Assembly: GCA_030180135.1 (NCBI GenBank)
Contig: CM058230.1
Location: 57,320,580-57,384,579, forward strand
DNA: 64,000 nucleotides
Direction: 5' to 3'
Source of the DNA: Orychophragmus violaceus
Lineage: Eukaryota; Streptophyta; Magnoliopsida; Brassicales; Brassicaceae
The translations under genes were made by a program, and so were the position numbers. Shown here one piece after another: positions 21,112-31,233 of the stretch. Each line of letters begins with the position of its first letter. Positions within the stretch are counted from its first letter, which is position 1. Below the pieces are notes generated by a model. It made no database searches. It saw only the letters and a list, made by a program, of their open reading frames with translations, and was not told the origin of the DNA.

Positions 21112-21791
21112 TGTTGGGAATGTCCTGAAATCTACTGTACTATCTCTAGAAAGTATGATAAATGTCGAGATCAGACATAAGTCATAAATACTGGGTGATC
21201 ATGATGGCTTGCTAGAGTCTGCTCTTGATCTATAAGTTTAGGACTTATTACCGGTATTGTATGATCCCAAAGGGTCACACACCATAGCTAACGGGAAAGT
21301 TAAGATGGAATTAATACGGTAAGATGCTAAGTCATTTACTGTATTTGTACAGAGAGTTGGGCAGACAACAAATGGGCTTTTGTCTGATTTGTTGTCTTGG
21401 GCCCAAAAGACTAATGAGCCATTAGTTTAATTAATTAATTAAACTTGGGCCCATTAGTAAATAAGATAGATTGCAACATTAGGGTTTTAGTAACCCTTGG
21501 CGATTTTTGAGTTTGTGGCCGTGGCCTCCTCTCTCTCCCAATTGAGCTCTCTCTCTCTCTGTGATTCCACTCGGTCTAGCAGCCTATCCGTGCTTGTAAG
21601 CGTGTGGATACCAAGGAGGAACAGGTAACCATCTGTTCTAATCTGATCTTGTCATTACCACCAATCATTCCGCTGCAAAGGTAAAGATTAGGTTTGTTTT
21701 ATGATTCGATTACAAGAACCTAGATCTGTTTAAGATTATGTGCTAGGTTGCAATCTGAGAATTGAACCATGGAAAAACTCATAATCCATCA
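21112..21791 (+). repeat. LTR shared by A0 (3') and A (5')
   Basis: A 680-bp LTR from TGTTGGGAATG to ATCCATCA. It is preceded by the A0 polypurine tract CAAGTGGGAGA and followed by the A primer-binding site. It contains a candidate splice donor at 21681. Confidence 0.9.
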
Positions 21792-21792
21792 G

Positions 21793-21805
21793 TGGTATCA
21801 GAGCC
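21793..21805 (+). promoter_or_regulatory. Primer-binding site of element A
   Basis: TGGTATCAGAGCC, one base after the LTR, is complementary to initiator tRNA-Met. Confidence 0.9.
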
Positions 21806-23588
21806 AGGTTTCATTAGATTCTTGTAATTTGGATCAAATTGTGGAGTTTATTGGTTTAAAGAATCGATTAAAAGATGAAAATTGATTAAAGCTAAATAAA
21901 CCCTAATCGGCTACTTGCAATTGGTCTCGGATCATGCAATGAATTGTAGCCGATGATGGCTTGTATCACAAGCAAGTGAGTTGTCGTGTTTTGTTTGTGA
22001 TCGAGAGCCGTAATGCATGATCGCTTATGGTCTCGGCCGTATTGCCCTAATTATGCCGATCGCTTGTGATCGCATGTGATCGTGTGATACGATCGGATTG
22101 TTGTCGCATTTGATGCGTAATGGGCCAAGTGATCGTGTGAGATCGATCATGGATTCAAGCCGAGCGTGATCATGGCATGTGATGCATGAGATCGTGTGAT
22201 CGATTGCCCTAAGCCGAGATCGATCAATCCGATCGTGAGGCAAGGGATCGAGCGATCGTGACCGTGATGATCACATGGGCCGTGATGCGTGATCGGTATG
22301 TGATGCATGTGCCGTGATGCCGAGAGCCGTGCGTGATCGTGTGTTGCGATGATCGATCGTTTGCGATCGTGAGCAACCGCAAGGTCTCGGATGGATCATG
22401 GGCCACAAATTGCGTTAATGGGCCGAGTTGGATCATGGATCCGATCGTTTGGCCCGTTAAATTTTACGTCCCGCGAATAGTCAATCGGTTAAACCGAGCT
22501 TCGCGGTTCGTTGCCCAAAACCACACCGATTAAACCGGTCCATTTAATTGGAGGTTAATTGTGTGTTTAAAACCTTAAACCGCAAGTTAGGTTAAAATTG
22601 GCTAAAACACTAGGTGTTTCTTCCCGGTTTTGGATTTAACTGAACCGATCCAATTTAATTGGTGGTTCAAGCGGTTAACCCAAATCGCGGTTTGCTGGAA
22701 ATTATTTAATATATGGTATTATTTAATTTCTGGTTAAACCGGATTGAAATTCAAAATTTGAATTTTAACCTAAACCGAAGGTTGGTCTAAGTTTGATTTG
22801 GTTGGACCAAATAATTTAGAGCTGGTCTGGTTTAGTAAATAACCGATGGTTTTGATAGTTAATTTGGTCTTGGACCAGAATTAATAAACCGACTCGGTTA
22901 TGTCAAATTATTGGGTCAACTGGAATTCTATGGTCTTGGGCCAAGAATTGGGCCTATAATTTGTGACCCAACCCGAAAATATTTATAAAATATTAAATTA
23001 GAAATTTCTATTTTTTGTATGTTTCTAAATTTAGAAAGTTTCTAAAAGAAGTAAGTTTCCCAAAATAGTAATCTTCTATTTTTGGAAATAAAACTTGAAA
23101 TCCTCAAAAACAATATCAAGCTTGGATGTCTTTCCAATCTTGTCAGCTACTTAACGCTTATTCGATTACAGATATGGCTTACAGTGTGAGGTGTCTGTTT
23201 TCGCGTAAGTAAAGTAGTATATAGTCACCAATTTCATTGGGAGTCCCAAACTTTAGTGATTATTTGGCTGTAAGAGATTGGTTTCCTTGACTGGGCCATC
23301 GGGAGTCCCGGGCCTTGAGACATCTGGTGTATTGGGCCTTGGGCCCAATTCACAACCGAGAGTTATTGATTATAACTAGCTGTGTGTATGCTTACCAAGT
23401 AAAGCTATTTCTGGGTGACGGCCAGTGGCCCACTTTGGATTTAGCTGAACATGGGTCTCGGAATCATTGCATTCTTATGAGGTTAAACAAAGAAATTTTG
23501 AATGCAATGCGAGTTTTCTTATAAGTTATTAAGATTACTCTTTTATGAACTAAATAACTAAAACTCTATTTATCTCTAAATTTCAGCT
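21806..23588 (+). other. Leader of element A, GATC-rich, candidate intron
   Basis: There is no supported gene. From about 22010 to 22450 the sequence is crowded with GATCG/CGATC words. The part before gag has TTTCTAAATTTAGAAAG-type repeats. A possible intron runs from GT at 21681 (inside the LTR) to AG at 23585-23586. Confidence 0.6.
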
Positions 23589-24479
23589 ATGTCAAGCACA
23601 AACAATCAAAACACTTTCTCGATCCGGTCTGTCCTTGAGATGGACAAACTGAACGGATCAAATTTCTTGACTTGGTCGCGGAACCTGAGACTAGTTCTTA
23701 GGCATGAGAGAAAGGACTATGTCCTTGAGAAAGCTCTCCCCGAGAGGATTGGTCCCAAGGCCTCTCATGCAGTATTGAATGCTTGGAATAAGCATTATGA
23801 TGATGCGGTAGATTTGCGTGGTCTGATATTGGCTACCATGGACTCAGATTTGCAGAAGCAATATGAGAACATGGAGTCGCCAATAGAGATGATCAGCAGC
23901 CTGAAATTGAAATTTCAGGAGCAGGTAAGAGTGGAGAGATACCAGTTGGTTAAATCTCTCACTAGCTGCAAGCTACCGAATGATCATCCAGTAAGTCCTC
24001 ATATCAGTAAAATGATGGGTTACATTGATAACCTGAGGAAACTGGATTATCCAGTTAGCCAAGAATTGGCAACTGAGATCATTCTGCAGTCACTGCCGTC
24101 AAGCTGTGATAAGTTCAGAAGGAACTATATCAAGAAAGGCTTAACGAAGACGCTGACTGAACTTCATGATATGCTCAAAACAGTTGAGCCAAACGTGAAG
24201 AGTACCCTGTACAATCTCATGAAGGAGAAGGGTAGGTTTACTAAACCTAATACTGACAAGGGTGAAGACAAAGTTGCCCAGATTTTAAATCATGGCAAGC
24301 GTGTGTCTTCTGAGCCCGAATCAGATACCTCTTGCGTTGGTAAGTGCTGCTACTGTAAAGAGACTGGGCATTGGAAGAGAGATTGCATTAAATTCATGGA
24401 AGATTATGAGGAGTTGAAGTTGATGTATGAAACTACTTCCTCAGGTATTCATGTTATTACTTCAAGTTATACCTTATAG
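23589..24479 (+). CDS. Copia-type gag of element A
   Basis: This 296-codon frame begins MSSTNNQNTF. It holds the copia gag domain (about residues 15-210) and a CCHC nucleic-acid-binding knuckle (Cys253, Cys256, His261, Cys266). The ATG is supported by its matching place in B and A', two bases after a TTTCAG acceptor-like motif. It ends at a TAG exactly where the B frame continues into a protease remnant (VLDTGCG). The protein would form the particle shell and package RNA. It stays open while the following pol is broken, and by eye it is over 90 percent identical to the B and A' copies. This suggests the gag is what is maintained in this family. Confidence 0.88.
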   Translation: MSSTNNQNTFSIRSVLEMDKLNGSNFLTWSRNLRLVLRHERKDYVLEKALPERIGPKASHAVLNAWNKHYDDAVDLRGLILATMDSDLQKQYENMESPIEMISSLKLKFQEQVRVERYQLVKSLTSCKLPNDHPVSPHISKMMGYIDNLRKLDYPVSQELATEIILQSLPSSCDKFRRNYIKKGLTKTLTELHDMLKTVEPNVKSTLYNLMKEKGRFTKPNTDKGEDKVAQILNHGKRVSSEPESDTSCVGKCCYCKETGHWKRDCIKFMEDYEELKLMYETTSSGIHVITSSYTL

Positions 24480-27400
24480 GTATTGGATACTGGTTGTGGC
24501 ACTGATATTTGTTATAATATGCAGAGCCTGAGCAACAGTAGAACGTTGAAGGAAGGGCAAGTGGAACTGCGTGTCTGGAAGGAGCTTGGGATGCTGCCTC
24601 AGCCGTAGGGTTTTCACTTATAGATCCCTTTGAGGCTTGGTTTTGTATTAAGTAATTGCTACAATGTACCTGCTTTACGCAGAGTTGTCTTTCATTTTCT
24701 TGTAAATAATTTGAATGTTTTTCATTTTGATAAAGACAAGTTTTGTTCTTTTGATCTTAATGAAATATTAATTGTAGCACCCTATTCAAGGAATGGGTTT
24801 TATATCTTAAACCAAAGAATGCCTAAATGTAACATAAATACCGAATTGGTTTAAATCTGATGAATTAAACCTGATTTTTCTTGGCATTAATGTTTTGGTC
24901 AAATAGAGTAAGTCGGATTCAGAAACCCCATAGTTATGGACTTTTGGGCTCATTTGAATGGATATCTTATGAGACTTGAATTCTGCTTACTGGACCAAAA
25001 GAAAAGGGCCCATCTTAGCCGAGCTAGAGAAAGGCCCAAAGGCTTATTGGACATTGAACATACTCATGTATGTGGTCCGATGAGCAGTAATGCCAGAGAA
25101 AATTTCTTGTACTTCATTGTCTCTACTGATTGCTTCAGTGAGTATGACTGTGCTCATTTGATGAGACACAAGTCGGAATTCTTTGATATGATCGAAAGAG
25201 TTCCAAAATGAGGTATAGAATCTGAGTGACAAAAGTATTGAGACTCTGGATTAGATCACGAGTGAGAATACTTAAGTCATTGATGGTGTGATCATCTGAA
25301 TGAGTGTGAAGTCGTTTCACAGCTCATTTCTCCTGAAAACCTGGAGGTGTTTCTGTGAGAAAGAATCATATCTTATTAGAAATGATTAAAGATGAGTCAC
25401 ACGAATCTTCCATGATATTCTTTAAGAATAACGCTTTAGAAATATCTAAGTTTACGCTGAAATAGTTCCACCAATACCAGTTGAAAGACACCATGTAAAT
25501 GTGGATTGGAATCGATCCAAATTCGTCTTTACTGAGTATTTGTAGTTGTGCTACTTCACTGGTTGTCCTAGGAAAACCAAGGCTTGTTACTTTTACGTCC
25601 ATTCTGTTTTCTAAGAAGGGAAGTTACTTTCCAAGAAGAACAGTGGGAGTAAAAGTATAACTCGAAGAAATTCGAGAAATACAGGAGGCTGCTCAACCTG
25701 TTGAGGGAGAGCAACGGATGGATTTACAGATTTCTGTAGAATCTACACCTGTAGAGCCTGAAGTTCGCAGATATGAATGAATCAGTCACTAATCCGAGAG
25801 TGATTTCTCGTCATTAGTTGAACCTGATGATCATTGAAAGTTCGCATGATCTGATGATCATTGAAAGCGACGAATCTGCGAAATTCAAAGAAGCGAAAGT
25901 GAGCCCGGACTCCGAAAAATTACATTTTGTGTAAGTTAGCTTCATCGATCCATTCATGGATGGAAGCAAACATATCGGAGTTGGAATCTTCGTTCTGTTG
26001 AAGTAGTCAAGGTTTTGACTTGAACATGAACGAAATGGAACTGTGCGTTTACTAATAGATAAGTGGGAGCGATGTTGCATTTCTCATATTGTATGTCGAT
26101 GACATACTGATTCTCGGAAATAACGTCCCAATGCTGCAGTCGGTAAAGGACTGGCTTGGGAGTTGGTTTTATGATTGACATGGGTAAAGCCACGTAGTTC
26201 TTGGATTTTGGATCTAAAGATAGAGATCCAAAAGAGCTGGTAGGACAAAGTCAGGATTCTTAAATTGACAAAGTCCTACACGTTTTCAGCATTCCAAGAA
26301 GGGTTTTATGCCAATGTCACATGGCATTACGTTAAGCAAGATACAGTGTCCTACGATAACTGCTAAGCTTAAATGCATGGATGAGATTCCATATGCGTCG
26401 GCAATTGGATCTATCATGTATGCCATGAAACGTACTTGTTTGATGTTGTTTTAATGTTAAGCAAGACAAGTAAAGACCAGTCAAATCCAGCAAAGAATCA
26501 CTGGATTGCCGTAAAGAATATCCTAAAGTATTTGAGGAATACTAAGGATAAATTCTTGATTTACGGAGAAAGTGAGGTGCTACAAGTCGATAGAGTCTGA
26601 AAGGCAAGTTTCCAATAGACAAAGATAATTCCCGGTCACAGTCCGGCTATATCTTGTGTCTGACTGGCGGTGCAAGGCACTGTTGCTGACTCCATGACTT
26701 AAGCTGAACATTTCGCAGCTTGAGAAGCGGCGAAAGAGGTTGTTTGGAAAGAAGAGTTCATCACTGAACTTGATGTGATTCCCAGCATAGATGAGACTAG
26801 CTGCACATCAGAGGTCCAAACACCTTGAGGGTAGGTATAACCTATTCCGTGAGATAAATGACAAAGGTGTTAAGTAGATAAGCAAGTTTCATCGAATGAG
26901 AACGTTGCTAATCTATTAACGAAGCCACTCCTTAGGCCTAAGCACGAGTCGCGGACTGTAGCTGTAGGATGAGTGAAATTAAGATGTAGTCTTAATTTCA
27001 GTGGGAGTTTGTAAAGGGCTTTATTTAGTTGTTTTGAAAAGTTCATGTAAACATAATATTTTATGTTTATGAAATCTATGATTTCTGGATTATTTTAACT
27101 GTGATATAAATAATCGTTCCAAAATGATTCATGTCATTATATATGGGCCATCGAAGTACATGAGTAGACTTGATCCTGAAACCCCATATTTAACGAAATG
27201 ACATAAATCATAGTGTCCATAGTCGAAGGTTGTTGAAATTGGAACACCAACAACCGCATGAGACTAGATTGTGTTGAGACTTATGACCAAGTTTCGAGGG
27301 GTCATAGATGCGCGGCATCAAAGTCGACACATAGGTATATGTAGGGGAGCATATGACCGGACATGGCCCGCTGATGAGAACTCTACAAGATTAATATCTG

Positions 27401-27824
27401 TGTCATAAGAGGTTCTCATATACGACTATAGAGTATAGTCCTTAGACCTGAGTTCGCATGCATGTGGCTGCACATGGATTGATGCACTTTGATCATTGTC
27501 TAACGATGTTTCGTAACTGGGAGCTATAAGGACCTTGGTTGGGTGTATTATGAATTGTGTAGTTCATAGTGATGGAACAAGATGGGATTTGTCCCTGCCG
27601 TTTAACGGAGGTAATATCTCTAGGCCAATCGGAGACTTGATAGCTGGTAAGAGAGTGGCCACTCCCAAACGGACTTGCCCAAGTCGTTTGCATTGTCAGT
27701 ATCAAATCTGGTCCGATGAACATGGTCTGGCTATATAAGGATGACACGCATCTTGCCTTATGCCAGATCGAGATATTGAGACAAAAGGACTAGGGAATGT
27801 AGGATTCCAGTACAAGTGGGAGAT
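24480..27824 (+). pseudogene. Broken copia pol of element A
   Basis: Protease (DTGCGTDIC), integrase (EHTHVCGPM), RT (YVDD at 26092-26103) and RNase H traces occur in the usual copia order. They are broken by many stops, shifts and deletions. The codon for the first catalytic Asp of integrase is CAT (His) at 25065-25067. The same change is in B (31691-31693) and A' (62225-62227), so it was present in the common ancestor. The region is too short for a full pol. It ends in polypurine tract CAAGTGGGAGA before the LTR at 27825. Confidence 0.88.
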
Positions 27825-27983
27825 TGTTGGGAATGTCCTGAAATCTACTGTACTATCTCTAGAAAGTATGATAAATGTCGAGATCAGACATAAGTCATAA
27901 ATACTGGGTGATCATGATGGCTTGCTAGAGTCCGCTCTTGATCTATAAGTTTAGGACTTATTACCGGTATTGTATGATCCCAA
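27825..27983 (+). repeat. 3' LTR of element A, left piece
   Basis: The first 159 bp of the LTR, interrupted by element B. It ends in CCCAA (27979-27983), the left target duplication of B. Confidence 0.9.
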
Positions 27984-28656
27984 TGTTGGAATTGTGTCCA
28001 GTAATCTCGGTACTGTCTCTAGAAAGTAAGAGTATGTCAATGATCAGACATAAGTCATATAATACTGGGGGTCATGATGGCTTGCTAGAGTCCGCTCATG
28101 ATCTATAAGTCTTGGACTTATTGCCTTTATTATATGATCCCATATGGGTCACACGCCTAAGCTAACAGGAAAATGTGTAGGAACGGTTTAGCAGAAGTAC
28201 AGTAAAAGTGCTAGGCATTTACTGTACTTAGAGAGAATAAAAGGTTTAGCCACTGTGCATCGATCGATGCATGAGGTGCAACGATCGATGCAGTGCGCAA
28301 ACACCGACGAGTTAATTGGTATTTGGGCCAAATGGCCCAAACGGAACAGAACGAGTTTTGTGTCATAAAACTCGAGTTTCAGACTGATTAACCCTAACAC
28401 TCGAGCCGTAAACTCTCTCTCTCTGCGCCGAGTTCCCCTTGTGGTCTAGCAGCTGTTTCCTGTGAAAGCGTGTGTGAACCTTTGGAGGATTCATCCCTCG
28501 GTGTTTCTCTGATCTCAGACATACCATCCATTTCCGCTGCAATAACAGGTATAAGGTGAGATCATCATTTGTTTCTATTCTGAGAAGAACCTAGATCGCA
28601 TGTTTAGGATAATCTGAATCTGGAATTGAATCAGGATTTATCTAAACGTTCCAACA
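27984..28656 (+). repeat. 5' LTR of element B
   Basis: A 673-bp copy identical by eye to 34610-35282. It contains two CGATCGATGCA words (28260-28295). Confidence 0.93.
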
Positions 28657-28657
28657 G

Positions 28658-28670
28658 TGGTATCAGAGCC
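28658..28670 (+). promoter_or_regulatory. Primer-binding site of element B
   Basis: TGGTATCAGAGCC, one base after the LTR. Confidence 0.9.
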
Positions 28671-30213
28671 AGGTTCTGTTTTTTCTTGTTTAGATTCATG
28701 TTTAGGACTGTTTTCTTGTTTAAAAGTGTTTTGAATCAACTACTGATAAGATAAATCACTTAAGAAACAAGAATTGAATCCTAAACAAACTGTTTAAAAA
28801 ATCGCATGACCAAACTATATTGATTTGGTATGTGATCTAAACTGATTTTGCATCGACTGAGATCGCATTGCATCGATCGATGCAATGCAAGGATCGATCG
28901 TTGCAGTCGCGAGAGATTGACCGCGATCGCATGGATCGTTCGAACGATCGCATGGATCTCGCGAGAATCTCTCGGCCAAACCTGATAACCGTTCGTGCAC
29001 ACGTGAGAGCATCGATCGATGCAGGATCGATGAACGATCGTTGCAGGATCGATGCTGTGAGCATCGATCGATGCGGTTAGGGTTTCGGCTCGGTTTAATT
29101 TAATTAAAATTAAACGTCTCGGTTTAATAAACAGATTTAATAATTTTATTAAGTCTGGTTAAACCGGGATAAGAAATCCAATGTCGAAAGAATTATTGGA
29201 TTTAGTGCCTAAACCAGGAATTTCTAATTTGATTTGGTTGGACCAAATAAATTGAGAAAATCCGGTTTAGTAAATAACCGGTTGACAATTGTGGTCATCG
29301 TAGTAATTAAAACTTGGTTAGACCAGTTTTAATGAACCAGACCGGTTATGTCAAATAATTGGACAATTGGGTCATGTCTTGGACATGTACAAATTCTTGG
29401 GCCTCGGGCCAAGAAGTTAAAACAATTGGGCCAATTATTTGAGTCTTTCTTCAGATCAATTTAAAATTTATTTTATAAAATTATAAAGTTGATTTTAAAT
29501 TAAAGTTTCCGAAATTTTAAAATTAGAAAGTTTCTTAAAATAGAAGTTTCTGGATTTGCGGATTTTGGATTTTAAGGAATTTCTAAAGTTAGAAAGTTTC
29601 CGGTTTTAGAAAGTTTCCAATTTTAGAAAGTTTCCAAAAATAGTAGGTTTCCAAAATGGAAAGTTTCCCGAAATAGTAATCTTCTATTTTGGGAATGAAT
29701 TTTAATAAACCTACGAACCTCAAATAATATCAAGCGTTGGATGTCTTGTCCAGGCTATGTCAGCTGTCAAAGCCCATTCAATTGCATTCATGGCCTTACA
29801 GTGTGAGGATGTCTGCTTTTGCGTGGGTAAGACAGTTTGTGATTCATAAATGTCATTGGGAGTCCCAGACATTAATGATTACATGACTGTATAGTCTGGT
29901 TTTCTTGACTAGGCCATCGGGAGTCCCGGGCCTTGAGACATCAGAGTGGATTGGGCCTCGGGCCCAGATTCACAACCAAGAGTTATATCACGGATATAAT
30001 TAGCCGATATAGGGCTTACCGATATAAGCTAAGATTGGGTGACGGCCAGTGGCCCACTTTAATCTTAGTTATATGTGGATCTTGGAATCATTATATTCTA
30101 TTGAGGGTAACTGATGTTATTGAATATAATGCATGATTAATCATATTAAATTTAATACGGGATTAATCATATTGAACATATTAACTAAAATCCTTTTATC
30201 TTAATTTTCAGTT
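28671..30213 (+). other. Leader of element B, GATC-rich and TTAGAAAGTTTCC-repeat-rich, candidate intron
   Basis: No supported gene. Bases 28850-29080 hold many CGATCGATGC and CGATCGTTGC words. Bases 29500-29690 hold about eight variants of TTAGAAAGTTTCC. A candidate intron runs from GT at 28549 (inside the LTR) to AG at 30210-30211. Confidence 0.6.
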
Positions 30214-31233
30214 ATGACTAGCACAAACAATCAAAACACTTTCTCGATCCGGTCTGTCCTTAAGATGGACAAGATGAACGGATCAAATTTCTTGACTTGG
30301 TCGCGGAACCTGAGGCTAGTCCTCAGACAGGAGAGAAAGGACTATGTCCTTTGGAGAGCTCTCCCCGTGAGGATCGGGTCCAATGCTTCTCATGCAGTAT
30401 ATGATGCTTGGAATAAGCATTATAATGATGCGGTAGATGTGCGTGGTCTGATATTGGCTACCATGGACTCAGACTTGCGGAAGCAATATGAGAACATGGA
30501 GTCGCCAATAGAGATGATCAGCAGCCTGAAATTAAAATTTCAGGAGCAGATAAGAGTGGAGAGATACCAGTTGGTTAAATCTCTCACTAGCTGCAAGCTA
30601 CCAAATGATCATCCAGTAAGTCCTCATGTCAGTAAAATGATGGGTTACATTGAAAACCTGAGGAAACTGGATTATCCAGTTAGCCAAGAGATGGCAACTG
30701 AAATCATTCTGCAGTCACTGCCGTCAAGCTATGATAAGTTCAGAAAGAACTATATCAAGAAAGGCTTAACGAAGACGCTGACTGAACTGCATGATATGCT
30801 CAAGACAGTTGAGCCAAACGTGAAGAGTACCCTGTACAATCTCATGAATGAGAAGGGTAGGTTTACTAAACCTAATGCTGACAAGGGTGAAGACAAAGTT
30901 GTCCAGATTTTGAATCATGGCAAGCGTATGTCTTCTGAGCCCGAGTCAGATACCTCTTACGTTGGTAAGTGCTGCTACTGTAAGGAGACAGGGCATTGGA
31001 AGAGAGATTGCATTAAATTCATGGAAGATGATGAGGAGTTAAAGTCGATGTATGCGACTACTTCCTCAGGTATTCATGTTATTACTTCAAGTTCTACCTT
31101 AAAGGTATTGGATACTGGTTGTGGCACTGATATTTGTGATAATATGCAGAGCTCAAGCAACAGTAGAACGTTGAAGGAAGGGCAGGTGAAACTACATGTC
31201 TGGAAGGAGCTTGGGATGCTGCCTCAGTCGTAG
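30214..31233 (+). CDS. Copia-type gag of element B with a short protease remnant
   Basis: This 339-codon frame begins MTSTNNQNTF. It has the gag domain, then a CCHC knuckle at the same residues as in A (253, 256, 261, 266). Unlike A and A' it has a sense codon (AAG) in place of TAG after codon 296, so it runs on through VLDTGCGTDIC into a short tail. It then stops after GMLPQS. The Asp-Thr-Gly of the retropepsin is present but most of the domain is missing, so cleavage activity is doubtful. The role would be particle formation and RNA packaging. Confidence 0.88.
   Translation: MTSTNNQNTFSIRSVLKMDKMNGSNFLTWSRNLRLVLRQERKDYVLWRALPVRIGSNASHAVYDAWNKHYNDAVDVRGLILATMDSDLRKQYENMESPIEMISSLKLKFQEQIRVERYQLVKSLTSCKLPNDHPVSPHVSKMMGYIENLRKLDYPVSQEMATEIILQSLPSSYDKFRKNYIKKGLTKTLTELHDMLKTVEPNVKSTLYNLMNEKGRFTKPNADKGEDKVVQILNHGKRMSSEPESDTSYVGKCCYCKETGHWKRDCIKFMEDDEELKSMYATTSSGIHVITSSSTLKVLDTGCGTDICDNMQSSSNSRTLKEGQVKLHVWKELGMLPQS

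Noticed and set aside
22010..22450. GATC-rich palindromic tract as a CRISPR-like array or origin
   Set aside because: No regular repeat-spacer spacing, plant nuclear context, and it is confined to retroelement leaders.
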